From NCBI RefSeq assembly GCF_030409335.1, contig NZ_JAUFPN010000165.1, positions 62,001 through 126,000 on the forward strand: 64,000 nt of DNA. The letters run 5' to 3'. The DNA comes from Paeniroseomonas aquatica (GTDB lineage Bacteria > Pseudomonadota > Alphaproteobacteria > Acetobacterales > Acetobacteraceae). The translations under genes and the position numbers were made by a program. Under the pieces are notes generated by a model that saw nothing but the letters and a program-made list of their open reading frames with translations, made no database searches and was not told the origin of the DNA. Positions 49,765 through 60,557 of this stretch are shown piece after piece. How positions within the stretch are numbered: the first letter of the stretch is position 1; each line of letters starts with the position of its first letter.

Positions 49765-49784
49765 CCCCCCCGAACGCGGGGGGG
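49765..49784 (-). terminator. C/G-run hairpin between lpxC and bamD
   Basis: Seven C and seven G bases (49765-49771 and 49778-49784) with a G-C closing pair and an AACG loop give an 8-base stem. It lies 10 bases after the lpxC stop, on the minus-strand transcript. No T-run follows, so it may weaken rather than end read-through into bamD. Confidence 0.4.
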
Positions 49785-49794
49785 CCTGGACGGC

Positions 49795-50772
49795 TCAGGC
49801 GACGGCAGCCGCCGGGAGGCGGGCGGCGGCGACGTCGGAGGACAGGCCCTGCGACTGCCCGATCCCGAAGCTGGGGAGCTCGCGCCAATTCGCCTGATCG
49901 GCGAAGAGCGCCCGCAGCAGCCGGTTGTTCAGCGCATGACCCGACCGGTGCCCGGTGAAGCGGGCCCGCAGCGGCGCCCCGGCCAGGGCGAGGTCGCCGA
50001 CCACGTCCAGCAGCTTGTGCCGCACGAATTCATCGGTCTGCCGCAGCCCGCCGGGGTTCAGCACCAGCGGGCCGTCCACCACCACCGCATTGGCTAGGCT
50101 GCCGCCCTGGGCCAGGCCGGCCGCCCGCAGCCGGGCGACTTCCTCGGCCAGGGTGAAGGTGCGGGCCTCGGCCAGGCCGGCGCGGAAGGCCTGGGGCGAG
50201 AGCCGCGTCGTCAGCGACTGGCGGCCGATGGCGGTGCCGGGGAAATCGATGGTCAGCGAGGCCTCGAAGCGGTCGCCGGTCGTCGGCGTCAGCATCGCCC
50301 AGGCCGCGTCGGGCCCCTCGCCATCCTGCACCCGGACCGGCCGCAGGACCTCGATCGATTCCACCTGGCCGAGGCTGGCATGGGCCACCAGGCCCGTGCA
50401 GTCGATGAGGAAGACGAAGGGTGCCGCCGAGCCGTCGAGAATCGGGACTTCCGGGCCGTCGATCTCGACGATGGCGTCGTCCACGCCGCAGCCGGCCAGC
50501 GCCGCCATGACATGCTCGACCGTGCCGATCCGCTGCTCCGGCGCCTCGGGCAGGCCGAGGGCGGTGCAGAGCCGGGTGTCGACCACATGGTCGTAGCGGG
50601 CCGGGATATCGAGCCCGATGTCGGTGCGGTGGAAGCGGATGCCGGTGCCGGCGGGGGCGGGATGCAGGGTCAGGCTAGTGCGCTTCCCGCTGTGCAGGCC
50701 GATCCCGACGCAGCCGATGGCGGCCTTCAGCGTCCGGCGTCGACCCGTCTCAAGCGGAAAGTAACCGTCCAT
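49795..50772 (-). CDS. lpxC: UDP-3-O-acyl-N-acetylglucosamine deacetylase LpxC
   Basis: Zinc enzyme for the committed step of lipid A synthesis, 325 residues. The first half has TLKAAIGCVGIGLHSGKRTSLTLHPA, RIGTVEHVMAALAGCGVDDAIVEIDGPEVPILDGSA (first zinc-binding His) and the second has KLLDVVGDLALAGAPLRARFTGHRSGHALNNRLL (His and Asp for zinc binding and catalysis). It follows ftsZ on the same strand after about 300 bases. Presence implies that the organism makes lipid A. The C-terminal tail GLSSDVAAARLPAAAVA is Ala-rich. Confidence 0.96.
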   Translation of the reverse strand: MDGYFPLETGRRRTLKAAIGCVGIGLHSGKRTSLTLHPAPAGTGIRFHRTDIGLDIPARYDHVVDTRLCTALGLPEAPEQRIGTVEHVMAALAGCGVDDAIVEIDGPEVPILDGSAAPFVFLIDCTGLVAHASLGQVESIEVLRPVRVQDGEGPDAAWAMLTPTTGDRFEASLTIDFPGTAIGRQSLTTRLSPQAFRAGLAEARTFTLAEEVARLRAAGLAQGGSLANAVVVDGPLVLNPGGLRQTDEFVRHKLLDVVGDLALAGAPLRARFTGHRSGHALNNRLLRALFADQANWRELPSFGIGQSQGLSSDVAAARLPAAAVA

Positions 50773-51000
50773 GCTGACCCCTGTCTGACCCGGCGCCGAA
50801 CCCTGGCGCAGCCGTCCCGGAACTGTTCCAGGATACCGGGCGGCTCGCTGCGACGAACGCCCAGGACATTCGTGGCACCCTGCCGGCGGCTAGGCGAGTC
50901 AAGCCTTATTACTTCATATTACGCTATAACCCATTGAGATCACGAAATTTTTGCATCGCACTATAGGTGCTTTGTCGCAATGGCGCGACATGCCCCCGAC
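50773..51000 (-). promoter_or_regulatory. AT-rich upstream region of lpxC with dyad and possible -10 box
   Basis: Unusually AT-rich for this window. On the minus strand a TATAGT box lies at 50965-50960. A TGTCGC-AATGGC-GCGACA dyad at 50973-50990 overlaps where the -35 box would be, and no good -35 is seen there. If used, the start point gives a leader of about 180 bases before lpxC. Nothing else is recognised in this stretch. Confidence 0.35.
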
Positions 51001-51004
51001 GCAA

Positions 51005-51034
51005 ATCGGGCCGCCCCGGCAGGGGCGGCCCGAT
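51005..51034 (-). terminator. Strong hairpin after ftsZ
   Basis: A perfect 13-base stem (51005-51017 and 51022-51034) with a four-base loop, GC-rich at the core. On the minus strand the stem is followed by a short T-run (TTTG), and it lies about 40 bases after the ftsZ stop. This is the best intrinsic terminator in the window and probably closes the division gene cluster. Confidence 0.7.
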
Positions 51035-51074
51035 ATCATGACGGCCGGGGCCGCGGTATTCCGGATGGCCCGGA

Positions 51075-52667
51075 TCAGTTGGTCTGGCGGCGCAGGAAGG
51101 TCGGGATCTCGAAGTCCACCCGGCCGGGGACCTGGGGGTCCGCCTGGCGTGCCGGGCCGGCCTGCTCGATCTGTGGTGCGACCGGCTGCGGCTCGACCAG
51201 GGTGCGCCGGAGCATGGTGCCGGAGGTGGCGGCGCCGGTGACCCGGCGGAACAGGCCCCCGAAGGCGCCGACCGGCGCGGCCGGGACGGCGACCTGCGGC
51301 ATCGGCTGGCCCGCGACCACGGCGGGGCGCCGCTGCGCATCGACCAGCGGGGCTGGATGCACCGTCGCGGCGGGCATCGCCACGGGCTGCATCGCCGGCA
51401 TCTCCTCGGCCTGGGCGACCGCCGGCGCGCTGGCCTGCGGCATGCCCGTCGCGGCCATGCCGGTCGCCGGGGCGGCGGCGTGGCGCAGTGCCCCGCCCCG
51501 CACCGGAGCGGCGACGCGGGGGGCACCGATGGGGCCGGCATTGACCGCCGCCGCGCCCATCGCCGGACCGCCCATGCCCTGGCCGGTCATGGCCGGCCGG
51601 CCCTGGCGGCCGCCCGGCAGCATGGTGAGGCCGGACTGGGTGGCGACCGCGGCCACGCCGGACTGGCCGGTCGCGGGCGCCACGGCCTGGGGCTGCACCG
51701 CGTCGATGCCGGTGGCGACCACCGAGACCCGCAGCCGCCCGTTCAGGTCTTCCTCGACCGAGGTGCCGAAGATGATCTGCGCATCCTCGTCCACTTCCTT
51801 GCGGATGCGGTTGGCCGCCTCGTCGACCTCGAACAGGGTCATGTCGTAGCCGCCGGTGATGTTGATCAGCACGCCGCGCGCGCCGCGCAGCGACGCATCA
51901 TCGAGCAGCGGATTGCTGATGGCGCGCTCGGCCGCCTTCACCGCGCGGTCGTCGCCATCGGCCTCGCCGGTGCCCATCACCGCCTTGCCCATCTCCGCCA
52001 TGACGGTGCGGATATCGGCGAAGTCGAGGTTGACCAAGCCCGGCTTGATCATCAGGTCGGTGACGCCGCGGACGCCGTCGTACAGCACCTCGTCAGCCAG
52101 CTTGAAGGCCTCGGCGAAGGTGGTGCGCTCCGTCGCCATGCGGAACAGGTTCTGGTTGGGGATGATGATCAGCGTGTCGACGAAGCTCTGCAGCTCCTCG
52201 ATGCCGGCATCGGAGGCGCGGCGGCGCTTCGGGCCTTCGAAATCGAAAGGCTTCGTCACCACGCCGACCGTCAGCACGCCCCGCTCGCGCGCCATCCGGG
52301 CGATGACTGGCGCCGCACCGGTGCCGGTGCCGCCGCCCATGCCGGCGGTGATGAAGACCATGTGGCAGCCGTCGAGGTGGCGGGACAGCTCCTCGGTCGC
52401 TTCCTCGGCGGCGGCGCGGCCGATCTCGGGCTTGGCGCCGGCGCCGAGGCCCTGCGTCAGGTGCGGGCCGAGCTGGACGCGCTTCTCCGCCTTCGAATGC
52501 ACCAGCGACTGGGCGTCGGTGTTGGCGACGACGAATTCGACGCCCTGGAGGCCCATGGCGATCATGTTGTTGACCGCATTGGTGCCGCCGCCACCGACAC
52601 CGATGACGGTGATGCGGGGGCTGAAATCGGTGTGCTGCGCGACGGGCAGGGTCAAATTCAGTGTCAT
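51075..52667 (-). CDS. ftsZ: Cell division protein FtsZ
   Basis: Tubulin-like GTPase forming the division ring, 530 residues. The core has [42 protein letters not shown] (the tubulin signature), [23 protein letters not shown] and [18 protein letters not shown]. After about residue 335 comes a long linker rich in Ala, Pro, Gly and Met, longer than in E. coli. The C-terminus [14 protein letters not shown] is the peptide that binds FtsA and other partners. ftsA lies 130 bases upstream and a strong hairpin follows the stop. The start was set at MTLNLTLP, with GGGG and a G/A-rich sequence upstream. Confidence 0.96.
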   Translation of the reverse strand: MTLNLTLPVAQHTDFSPRITVIGVGGGGTNAVNNMIAMGLQGVEFVVANTDAQSLVHSKAEKRVQLGPHLTQGLGAGAKPEIGRAAAEEATEELSRHLDGCHMVFITAGMGGGTGTGAAPVIARMARERGVLTVGVVTKPFDFEGPKRRRASDAGIEELQSFVDTLIIIPNQNLFRMATERTTFAEAFKLADEVLYDGVRGVTDLMIKPGLVNLDFADIRTVMAEMGKAVMGTGEADGDDRAVKAAERAISNPLLDDASLRGARGVLINITGGYDMTLFEVDEAANRIRKEVDEDAQIIFGTSVEEDLNGRLRVSVVATGIDAVQPQAVAPATGQSGVAAVATQSGLTMLPGGRQGRPAMTGQGMGGPAMGAAAVNAGPIGAPRVAAPVRGGALRHAAAPATGMAATGMPQASAPAVAQAEEMPAMQPVAMPAATVHPAPLVDAQRRPAVVAGQPMPQVAVPAAPVGAFGGLFRRVTGAATSGTMLRRTLVEPQPVAPQIEQAGPARQADPQVPGRVDFEIPTFLRRQTN

Positions 52668-52797
52668 GCGGGGGTCTCCTCGCGGGAACGTAAACGATTG
52701 AAGCGAGTCATGTCCCGGGGTTGAATGTCGCCGCAGCGATTCATCCCCGTAATCCACAGGCCGATGGCCGGATTTCCGGCCGGATTCGATGCCGCGG

Positions 52798-54093
52798 TCA
52801 TGCCATGTCCCGCAGCCAGTTGACGAAGCGGCGGAAGCGGCTGCCGGGCCGATCGAGGCCGGGCAGCAGATCCAGCAAGGGACGGCCTTCCCCGGCGCCC
52901 CAGGCCAGCAGGCCGAGCGGCGCGGCGAAGGCGGGACCGGAGGCGGTCTCGGGCATGCCGCGCACCGGATGCGGCCGGCCGAGCCGCACCTGCCGCTCGA
53001 GCACCCGGCCGGCCAGTTCGCGCACGCCGACCAGCTGGCTGGCGCCACCGGTGAGCACGACGCGGCGGCCCATCTCGGAGCTGAGGCCGGCGGCCTCGAG
53101 CCGGTCCTTCACCAGCTCGAAGGTCTCCTCGAGGCGCGGCCGGATGATGCCGATGACCATGGCGCGCGGCACCCGCGCGATCTGGTCCTCCTCCTCCCCG
53201 ACCTGCGGGATCGGCAGCCATTCCTTCTCGTCGTCCGGGGCGCCGAGCACGCCGCCATGCAGCGTCTTCAGCCGCTCGGCATGGGCGATCGGGGTCGAGA
53301 GGCCGCGGGCGAGGTCGTTGGTGACGTTCCAGCCGCCGACCGGGATCTGCGCGGTATGGATCAGGTGGCCCTCGGCGAAGACCGCGATGCTGGTCGTGCC
53401 GCCGCCCATGTCGATCACGGTGGCGCCGAGCTGCTTCTCGTCCTCGACCAGCGTGGCGAGGCCGCCGGCGAAGGGGGCGGAGACCAGCTCCTCCACCACC
53501 AGGTCGCAGCGCAGCAAGGTGGCGCCGAGATTGAGCAGCGAGGCCTGCGCCGCATCGAGCATGTGCAGCTTGGCCGAGATGGTCTCGCAGATCATGCCGC
53601 GGGGGTCTTCGACGCCGGGCGTCGCATCGACGGTGAAGCCGAGCGGGAAGGCATGCACCGTCTCCCGCCCGTCCTCGGCGCTGCGGCGGCGGCCCTCGCC
53701 GAGGATGGCCCGCAGGTCCGCCTCGGTCACCGCTCGGCCGCCGATCGGCCACTGGATGTTCTGCTGGCGCGATTCCGGCTGGCCGCAGGAGAGGTTGACG
53801 ATGGCGCCCCGCAGCTGGGTATCCGCCATCTCCTCGGCCTGGCCCACTGCGGCGCGGATGGATTTCTCGGCTTCCTCGATATCGACGATGTTGCCGCCCT
53901 TGATCCCGCGCGAGCGCTGCCAGCCGAAGCCGAGCGCCCGGGGCTCGCCGTCGTTCTCGATGCGGGCGATCACGCAGACCACCTTGGTCGAGCCGATGTC
54001 GAGCACGCCGAAGACGCCGCTGCGCGCGCCCCGCTTGCGGCGGCCCTGCACGGGCGGGCCCTCGAGATTGCCGAGCCGGCTGATCTGGTTCAT
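52798..54093 (-). CDS. ftsA: Cell division protein FtsA
   Basis: Actin-like protein that tethers FtsZ to the membrane, 431 residues. [22 protein letters not shown] is the first phosphate loop. [57 protein letters not shown] and [17 protein letters not shown] are the other actin-fold motifs. The C-terminus [14 protein letters not shown] is the usual amphipathic membrane-binding helix. The start overlaps the ftsQ stop by 4 bases (ATGA). Confidence 0.96.
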   Translation of the reverse strand: MNQISRLGNLEGPPVQGRRKRGARSGVFGVLDIGSTKVVCVIARIENDGEPRALGFGWQRSRGIKGGNIVDIEEAEKSIRAAVGQAEEMADTQLRGAIVNLSCGQPESRQQNIQWPIGGRAVTEADLRAILGEGRRRSAEDGRETVHAFPLGFTVDATPGVEDPRGMICETISAKLHMLDAAQASLLNLGATLLRCDLVVEELVSAPFAGGLATLVEDEKQLGATVIDMGGGTTSIAVFAEGHLIHTAQIPVGGWNVTNDLARGLSTPIAHAERLKTLHGGVLGAPDDEKEWLPIPQVGEEEDQIARVPRAMVIGIIRPRLEETFELVKDRLEAAGLSSEMGRRVVLTGGASQLVGVRELAGRVLERQVRLGRPHPVRGMPETASGPAFAAPLGLLAWGAGEGRPLLDLLPGLDRPGSRFRRFVNWLRDMA

Positions 54094-55028
54094 CCGCGAC
54101 CGTTCCTCACCCGCTGCATGCTGGGCTCCATCGGGGCTGCCGCCGGCGCCGCGCCCTGCTGCTGCGCCGGTAGGCGCAGCACCAGCTTGTCCGGCAGCCG
54201 CAGGTCGATCGCCGCCAGCGGCCGGTCCAGCAGGCCCTGCGCCGCATGCAGCTCGGCAAGCCGGGCCAGCGCCGCGGCTTCCTGGCCGTCCGGCAGCAGC
54301 ACGTCGGTGCCGTTGCGCAGGCGCAGGTTCCAGCGGCGCTCGGCGACCCGGACCAGCGCATGGGTGCGTTCCTGCACCAGCGGCTGGCCGCGCAGCAGCG
54401 CCACCATCGGCGCGGCGAGGCGGTTGGCCCCGGTGCCGACGACCAGCGGCAGCCGGCCGAAGGCGCCGACGTTCTCGCTGGAGACGACCTCGCCCTTGTC
54501 GTCGATGACCGAGAAGCGGCCGTCCCGCTGCCAGATGGCGAAGGGCTGGCGTTCGGTGATGCGGACCTTGATGAGGCCGCTGAGGTGGCGCTCGACATGG
54601 GCCGCGCTGACCCAGGCGATCATCTCCAGGCGCTCGCGCGCCGCATGCGGGTCGAAGCCCAGGATCGGGTCGCCGCGATGGACCGCGAGCGCTTCGCGCA
54701 CCAGCTCCGGCGGGGTGTTGCGGCTGCCCTCGAGGACCACCTCCTGCACCGTCAGCCCAGCGCCGCCGGCGATCTCCGTGGCACCGTCCCAGAGCGCGGT
54801 GAGGCGGCCATAGGGGTCGGCCGCCATGGTCGCCAGCGCGGCGACGACCAGCAGCCCCGCGGCGCCGAGGCCAAGCCCGGCCGGGCGCAGCATGCCCCGG
54901 CGGCGGCGCAGCCAGAGCCGGAGGCGCGAGGGTCGCGCCTGGGTCGCCTCGGAGCGGTTGCGCCGGGCGGGTTGGGTGGCGCGCGGCCGGGCCGGCGCGC
55001 GGGGGACTTCAAGGGCCATGGCGGGCAT
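54090..55028 (-). CDS. ftsQ: Cell division protein FtsQ
   Basis: Bitopic division protein of 312 residues that bridges the cytoplasmic ring and wall synthesis. An Arg/Ala-rich cytoplasmic start is followed by one membrane helix at about 53-70 ([17 protein letters not shown]). The POTRA domain has [21 protein letters not shown] and [29 protein letters not shown]. The C-terminal domain is the FtsQ/DivIB beta domain. A second ATG at 55019 is possible; either way the start overlaps the ddl stop. Ends in ATGA with ftsA. Confidence 0.92.
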   Translation of the reverse strand: MPAMALEVPRAPARPRATQPARRNRSEATQARPSRLRLWLRRRRGMLRPAGLGLGAAGLLVVAALATMAADPYGRLTALWDGATEIAGGAGLTVQEVVLEGSRNTPPELVREALAVHRGDPILGFDPHAARERLEMIAWVSAAHVERHLSGLIKVRITERQPFAIWQRDGRFSVIDDKGEVVSSENVGAFGRLPLVVGTGANRLAAPMVALLRGQPLVQERTHALVRVAERRWNLRLRNGTDVLLPDGQEAAALARLAELHAAQGLLDRPLAAIDLRLPDKLVLRLPAQQQGAAPAAAPMEPSMQRVRNGRG

Positions 55029-55932
55029 GCTCCACCATCCAGGCGCAAAGCGCGGGGAAGCCGATGCCGGCCAGCGCCGCCTGTTCGGGCAGCAGCGAGG
55101 TCGGCGTCAGGCCGGGTTGGGTATTCACCTCGAGCAGCACCAGGCGGCCGGGCTCGCCGCCGGTGTCGTCGTAGCGGAAGTCGGCGCGCGTCGCGCCGCG
55201 GCAGCCGAGCGCCTGATGCGCGGCGACCGCGACCTCGAGCGCCTGGGCATAGATGGCGGGGTCGACCGCGGCCGGCAGCCTGTGGCGGGAGCCGCCAGCG
55301 GCGTACTTCGAATCATAATCGTAGAACTCGCCGGCATCGGCCAGGATGTCGGTCACCGCCAGCGCCCGGTCGCCGAGCACGCCGACCGTCAGCTCGCGGC
55401 CGGGGATGAATTCCTCGACCAGGGCAGTGGCGCCGAAGCGCCAGCCGGTGGCGATCTCGCCGCGGCGGTTGTCGCCGCAGCGCAGAATATGCACCCCGAC
55501 CGAGGAGCCTTCGTTCACCGGCTTGATCACGTAGGGCCGCGGCAGCGGATCCGCCGCCGCCAGCTCCTCCAGCGGAACCAGCCTGTGCGGCGCGACGGGC
55601 AGGCCGGCGGCGCGGAACACCGCCTTGGCGGCGACCTTGTCCATTGCCAGGGCGGAGGCGCGTAGGCCGGAATGGGTATAGGGCAGCCCCAGCCAGTCGA
55701 GCACGCCCTGGATGCAGCCATCCTCGCCGAAGCGGCCGTGCAGCGCGTTGAAGACGGCATCCGGCCGCGCCGCGCGCAGCGCGGCGATGGTGGCGGCGAG
55801 GTCGGGGCCGACGTCGATCGGCGTCACCTCGAAGCCCGCCTCGCGCAGCGCCGCGGTGCATTGGGCGCCGGAGACGAGGCTGACCTCGCGTTCCGCCGAG
55901 ATGCCCCCGAGGAGGACGGCGACATGGGTCAT
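55009..55932 (-). CDS. ddl: D-alanine--D-alanine ligase
   Basis: ATP-grasp enzyme making the D-Ala-D-Ala dipeptide of peptidoglycan, 307 residues. It opens [19 protein letters not shown], with [60 protein letters not shown] and [15 protein letters not shown]. The last gives the metal and ATP site. It overlaps murB by ATGA and ftsQ by 11-20 bases. Length matches DdlB of E. coli. Confidence 0.95.
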   Translation of the reverse strand: MTHVAVLLGGISAEREVSLVSGAQCTAALREAGFEVTPIDVGPDLAATIAALRAARPDAVFNALHGRFGEDGCIQGVLDWLGLPYTHSGLRASALAMDKVAAKAVFRAAGLPVAPHRLVPLEELAAADPLPRPYVIKPVNEGSSVGVHILRCGDNRRGEIATGWRFGATALVEEFIPGRELTVGVLGDRALAVTDILADAGEFYDYDSKYAAGGSRHRLPAAVDPAIYAQALEVAVAAHQALGCRGATRADFRYDDTGGEPGRLVLLEVNTQPGLTPTSLLPEQAALAGIGFPALCAWMVEHARHGP

Positions 55933-56822
55933 GCCGGCACCCCGATGCGCTTGATTTCCCATTCGAGCGAGACCCCGGACTGGGCCAGCACCCGGGCGCG
56001 CACCTGCTCGCCGAGCGCTTCCAGCTCGGCCGCGGTGGCGCCCCCGGTGTTCAGCAGGAAGTTGCAGTGCTTCTCCGAGACCTGCGCGCCGCCGAGCCGC
56101 AGGCCGCGGCAGCCGGCGGCGTCGATCAGCGCCCAGGCCTTGTGCCCGTCCGGGTTCTTGAAGGTGGAGCCGCCGGTGCGGGCGCGGATCGGCTGCGTCG
56201 CCTCGCGGGCGGCGCGGATCTCGGCCATGCGCGGCATGGGGTCGCCGGGCCGGGCATGGAAGCGGGCGCGGATCACCACGCCGCCCGGCGGCAGCAGGGC
56301 GCGGCGATAGCTGAGCTGCAGGGCGGCGGCCGGCAACCGCAGCAGGCCCCCGGCGGTCGCCACCTCGGCCCAGTCGAGCCGGTCGGCGACCTCGGTGCCA
56401 TAGGCGCCGGCATTCATCGCCACCGCGCCACCGATGCTGCCGGGGATGCCGCTGAGAAACTCGATGCCGGCAAGGCCGGCCGCCGCGGCATGCTCGGCCA
56501 CCGTCACGTCGAGCGCCGCGGCGCCGGCGACGACGCCATCGGCCTCGGCCACCACATCGGCGAAACCGCCGCCGAGGCGGAGCGCCACGCCGGGCAGGCC
56601 GCCGTCGCGGATGATGAGGTTGGAGGCCGCGCCGAGCACGGTAAGCGGCATCGCCACCGGCAGCCCGGCGAGCAGGGCAACGAGGTCCCCGGCATCGGCC
56701 GGGCGCACCAGCCATTCCGCCGGGCCGCCGACGCGGAACCAGGTATAGGGCGCGAGCGGCACCCCGGCGCGGATGCGGCCGCGGATGTGCGGGATCGCAT
56801 GGTCCATGGGGCGGGTGCTCAT
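55929..56822 (-). CDS. murB: UDP-N-acetylenolpyruvoylglucosamine reductase MurB
   Basis: FAD-dependent reductase of the second cytoplasmic step of peptidoglycan precursor synthesis, 297 residues. [38 protein letters not shown] and [18 protein letters not shown] form the FAD-binding part; [24 protein letters not shown] and [15 protein letters not shown] the substrate part. It is of the shorter type II MurB. The start overlaps the murC stop (ATGA), and a second Met five residues in is also possible. Confidence 0.95.
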   Translation of the reverse strand: MSTRPMDHAIPHIRGRIRAGVPLAPYTWFRVGGPAEWLVRPADAGDLVALLAGLPVAMPLTVLGAASNLIIRDGGLPGVALRLGGGFADVVAEADGVVAGAAALDVTVAEHAAAAGLAGIEFLSGIPGSIGGAVAMNAGAYGTEVADRLDWAEVATAGGLLRLPAAALQLSYRRALLPPGGVVIRARFHARPGDPMPRMAEIRAAREATQPIRARTGGSTFKNPDGHKAWALIDAAGCRGLRLGGAQVSEKHCNFLLNTGGATAAELEALGEQVRARVLAQSGVSLEWEIKRIGVPA

Positions 56823-58255
56823 GCGCGCCTCAGCGGCGTCGGCCGCAGTCCGGGCTGCAGCGCGGCGAGCTGCTCCGGCAGGGCCGCGGCCCAGTTGGTG
56901 ATGCTGCCGGCCCCGAGGCAGATGACGTAGTCGCCGGGCTTGGCGATGGCATGGACCATCTCGGCCAGGCTCTCCGGCCCGGGCAGGGCGACGACGCTGC
57001 GGTGGCCGCGGGCCCGCAGCCCCTCGACCAGCCCGTCCTTGTCCATGCCGGGGATCGGCTCCTCGCCGGCGGCATAGACATCGGCGACGATGACCGTGCC
57101 GGCGTCGTTCATGCACTTCGAGAAATCCTCGAAGAGCGAGGCGAGGCGGGAATAGCGGTGCGGCTGCACCACCGCGATGACGTCCCGGGCGCCGGCCTGG
57201 CGGGCGGCCTTCAGCACCGCGGCGATCTCGACCGGGTGGTGGCCGTAGTCGTCGATGACGGTGATGCCGCCGGCCTCGCCCACCCGGGTGAAGCGGCGCT
57301 TGACACCCTTGAAGCCGGCCAGTGCGGTGCGGATGGTCTCGGGGTCGATGTCCATCTCGACGCCGACCGCGATGGCGGCCAGCGCGTTCTGCACGTTGTG
57401 CTGGCCGAGCATGGGCAGGCGGAAGGGCTTCAGGTTGCGGCTGCGCTTGGTCACCCGGTCCTGGACCACCACTTCGAAGGTCGCGCCCATGCGGTCGGTG
57501 ATGACCTTCTCGGCCCGCACGTCGGCCTGGGGCGAGAAGCCGTAGGTGACGATGCGGCGGTCGAGCTTCGGGATCATCGCCTGGACCTCGGGGTGGTCGA
57601 GGCAGAGCACGGCGAAGCCGTAGAAGGGGATGTTCGAGACGAATTGCGCGAAGCCGTCCTTCATCGCCTCCGCGGTGCCCCAGTGGTCCAGGTGCTCGGG
57701 GTCCATGTTGGTGACGATGGCGACGACCGAGGGCAGCCGGAGGAAGCTGCCGTCGCTCTCGTCGGCCTCGACCACCATCCAGTCGCCCTCGCCGAGGCGG
57801 GTATTGGTGCCGTAGGCATTGACGATGCCGCCGTTGATGACGGTCGGGTCGATCTTGGCCGCTTCCAGCACGCAGGCGACCAGGCTGGTGGTGGTGGTCT
57901 TGCCGTGGGTGCCGCCGACCGCGACCGACCACTTCAGCCGCATCAGCTCGGCCAGCATCTCGGCCCGGCGCACGACGGGGATGAGGCCGGCGCGGGCGGC
58001 CTGGACTTCCGGATTGTCACGGCCCACCGCGGTCGAGACCACGACCACCTGGGCGCCGCCCAGGTTCTCCGCCGCATGACCGACCGAAACCGGGATGCCG
58101 GCCTTGCGCAGGCGGGCGACATTGTAGCCCTCGGCGATGTCGCTGCCCTGCACCTGGTAGCCGAGGTTGTGCAGCACCTCGGCGATGCCGGACATGCCGA
58201 TGCCGCCGATGCCGACGAAGTGGATGGGGCCGATGGTCAGGGGCAGGGCGCGCAT
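56819..58255 (-). CDS. murC: UDP-N-acetylmuramate--L-alanine ligase MurC
   Basis: Adds L-Ala to UDP-MurNAc, 478 residues. [29 protein letters not shown] is the N-terminal domain; [17 protein letters not shown] the ATP P-loop; [24 protein letters not shown] and [10 protein letters not shown] the central part. The C-terminal domain has [17 protein letters not shown] and [16 protein letters not shown]. It overlaps murG by one base (TGATG) and murB by ATGA. Confidence 0.96.
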   Translation of the reverse strand: MRALPLTIGPIHFVGIGGIGMSGIAEVLHNLGYQVQGSDIAEGYNVARLRKAGIPVSVGHAAENLGGAQVVVVSTAVGRDNPEVQAARAGLIPVVRRAEMLAELMRLKWSVAVGGTHGKTTTTSLVACVLEAAKIDPTVINGGIVNAYGTNTRLGEGDWMVVEADESDGSFLRLPSVVAIVTNMDPEHLDHWGTAEAMKDGFAQFVSNIPFYGFAVLCLDHPEVQAMIPKLDRRIVTYGFSPQADVRAEKVITDRMGATFEVVVQDRVTKRSRNLKPFRLPMLGQHNVQNALAAIAVGVEMDIDPETIRTALAGFKGVKRRFTRVGEAGGITVIDDYGHHPVEIAAVLKAARQAGARDVIAVVQPHRYSRLASLFEDFSKCMNDAGTVIVADVYAAGEEPIPGMDKDGLVEGLRARGHRSVVALPGPESLAEMVHAIAKPGDYVICLGAGSITNWAAALPEQLAALQPGLRPTPLRRA

Positions 58256-59382
58256 CAGTGGGTTTCCAGGGCGGGGACCGCCCGAACAAGCGAAAGGACA
58301 AGGTCGGCCAGCCGCTTCGCGGCATCGGGCTGGGCCAGCCGCGCGGCCGCGGCGGCGGCCCGGGCGAGGGCCCCGGGGTCGTTCAGCTGGGCCGCCAATT
58401 GCCCGGCCAATGCGGCCGGGGTGAAGCCGGCCTGTGGCATGACGATGGCGGCACCAGCCTCGGCGATGGCGCGGGCATTGGCCTTCTGGTGGTCGTCGAT
58501 CGCCTGCGGCAGCGGCACCAGGAAGGAGGGCCGACCGGCGCAGGCGAGCTCCGCCACGGTGCCGGCGCCGGCCCGGGCGATCACCAGATGCGCATTGGCC
58601 AGCCGGCCCGCGACATCGGGGAAGAAGGGCGAGAGCTCGGCCGGGACATTGGCCGCGGCATAGGCCTCGCGCACCCGGTTCAGATCCTCGGCGCGGCACT
58701 GCTGAGCGACGACGAGGCGCTGGCGCAGCGCCTCCGGCAGGGCGGCGACGGCGGCGGGAACGACATCGGCGAAGACGCGGGCGCCGAGCGAGCCGCCCAG
58801 CACCAGCAGCCGCAGGGCGCCCTCGGTGCCGGGATACTCGCGGCCGACCAGGGCGGCCAGCGCCGGCCGCACCGGGTTGCCGACGACCTCGACCCTGGCG
58901 CCGGCCGGCAGCCGGCCGGTGACCGCGTAGGACAGGGCCAGCACGTCGGCGCGCAGCGCCAGCATGCGGTTGGCGCGACCGAGGATGGCATTCTGCTCGT
59001 GCAGCACGGTCACCGGGCGGCGGCCGAACATGGTCAGCGCCGCCAGCAGCGGCGGCACGCTCGGGTAGCCGCCGAAGCCGACCACCGCCGCGGCGCCGAG
59101 CCGCTGCAGCAGGCCGCGTGCCTGCACCGTGCCGGCGGCCAGCGCCATCGCGCCGCGGGCGGCGCTGAGCGCGCCGCGGCCCGACAGGCCGGAGCCGCGG
59201 AGGATGAAGCGCTCGGCATTGGCGAAGGCGTTGCTTTCGAAGGCGGCCGAGCGGGCATCGGTCATCAGCGCCACCCGTTCGCCGCGCGCCAGCAGCTCGG
59301 CGGCCAGCGCCTCGGCCGGGAACAGGTGCCCGCCGGTGCCGCCGGCGGCGATGACGATGGGCTGCACGGCCGGGCCCCTCAT
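58255..59382 (-). CDS. murG: UDP-GlcNAc--lipid I N-acetylglucosaminyltransferase MurG
   Basis: Makes lipid II from lipid I on the inner face of the cytoplasmic membrane, 375 residues. The N-terminal [22 protein letters not shown] is the GT-B glycine loop. [42 protein letters not shown] and [33 protein letters not shown] complete the pattern; the last binds UDP-GlcNAc. It overlaps ftsW by ATGA and murC by one base. Confidence 0.95.
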   Translation of the reverse strand: MRGPAVQPIVIAAGGTGGHLFPAEALAAELLARGERVALMTDARSAAFESNAFANAERFILRGSGLSGRGALSAARGAMALAAGTVQARGLLQRLGAAAVVGFGGYPSVPPLLAALTMFGRRPVTVLHEQNAILGRANRMLALRADVLALSYAVTGRLPAGARVEVVGNPVRPALAALVGREYPGTEGALRLLVLGGSLGARVFADVVPAAVAALPEALRQRLVVAQQCRAEDLNRVREAYAAANVPAELSPFFPDVAGRLANAHLVIARAGAGTVAELACAGRPSFLVPLPQAIDDHQKANARAIAEAGAAIVMPQAGFTPAALAGQLAAQLNDPGALARAAAAAARLAQPDAAKRLADLVLSLVRAVPALETH

Positions 59383-60557
59383 TCGTCCCCGCCCCGCGTC
59401 GCGCGCTTGCGGGTGAGGGCCAGCAGCATGCCCATCCCGAGGGCGATCGCCAGCACCGAGGACCCGCCATAGGAGACGAAGGGGAGGGTCATGCCCTTGG
59501 TCGGGATCAGGTGCAGCGAGGAGGCCATGTTGACGAAGGCCTGCAGGCCGAACTGCGCCAGCAGCCCGGTCGCCGCCAGCACGACGAAAAGGTCGGCCTC
59601 GCCCAGCAGCCGGATCAGGCCGCGCAGCACCACGAAGGCGAAGAGCGCGAGGATGACGAGGCAGACGATGAAGCCGAATTCCTCCCCGGCGACGGCGAAG
59701 ACGAAATCCGCGTGCGCGTCCGGCAGGGCGTTCTTGACCCGGCCCTCGCCGGGACCACGGCCGAACAGCCCGCCGTTGCCGAAGGCCTCCATCGCCTTGG
59801 TGATCTGGAAGGTGTCGCCGGAGGCCGGGTCGAGGAAGCGGTCCACCCGGCTGCGGACGTGGTCGAGGGTGAAATAGGCGCCGACCGCCAGGCCGATGCC
59901 GCCGATGCCGAGCGCGCCGACGAAGGCGAGGTTCAGGCCGGCGACGAAGAACTGGGCGAGGAACATCGCCACGACGACCATGAGCATGCCGAAGTCCGGC
60001 TGGGACTTCAGCACCACGGCCACCACGCCGAGCAGGCCGAAGGCGGCCATCGGCCAGAGCCGCTGCGGATGCAGCAGGCCCCAGCCCCGGTCGCCGGAGG
60101 CGGCGCGGGTCGCGGCGGCGGCTTTGCCCTCGGCCAGCAGCCAGGCGATGACGACGGCGAAGCAGGGCTTCAGGAATTCGGATGGCTGCATGGTGCCCAA
60201 TAGCGGAAAGGACAGCCAGCGGCGGGCACCCTTGGTCTCGAATCCGATCACCAGGGTTGCCGCCGTCAGCACCAGCGCACCAACGCACCCTAGGATTGCT
60301 AGATGCTTGATGTTGCGTGGCGTCAGCAGCGACACCATCACCATCAGCGCCGCCGCCATGCCGAGGAAGACGACCTGCTTGGCGAAGAGCAGCCCGCGCG
60401 AGGCATTCCCCATGACCCGCTCGGCAACCGCCGGGCTTGCCGCCAGCATCATCACGTAGCCGAAGCCGATGAGGATCAGCAGCGCGCCGAGCGTCCAGCG
60501 GTCGACGGTCCACCACCAGCGGCCCAGCGTCGAATTGTCGGAGCGTGAAATGGCCAT
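59379..60557 (-). CDS. ftsW: Lipid II polymerase/division protein FtsW
   Basis: SEDS-family glycosyltransferase of septal peptidoglycan, 392 residues with about ten membrane segments. [48 protein letters not shown], and [24 protein letters not shown] near the end are signature stretches. The short basic tail [10 protein letters not shown] is cytoplasmic. It overlaps murD by one base and murG by ATGA. It sits between murD and murG, as in many bacteria. Confidence 0.94.
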   Translation of the reverse strand: MAISRSDNSTLGRWWWTVDRWTLGALLILIGFGYVMMLAASPAVAERVMGNASRGLLFAKQVVFLGMAAALMVMVSLLTPRNIKHLAILGCVGALVLTAATLVIGFETKGARRWLSFPLLGTMQPSEFLKPCFAVVIAWLLAEGKAAAATRAASGDRGWGLLHPQRLWPMAAFGLLGVVAVVLKSQPDFGMLMVVVAMFLAQFFVAGLNLAFVGALGIGGIGLAVGAYFTLDHVRSRVDRFLDPASGDTFQITKAMEAFGNGGLFGRGPGEGRVKNALPDAHADFVFAVAGEEFGFIVCLVILALFAFVVLRGLIRLLGEADLFVVLAATGLLAQFGLQAFVNMASSLHLIPTKGMTLPFVSYGGSSVLAIALGMGMLLALTRKRATRGGDE

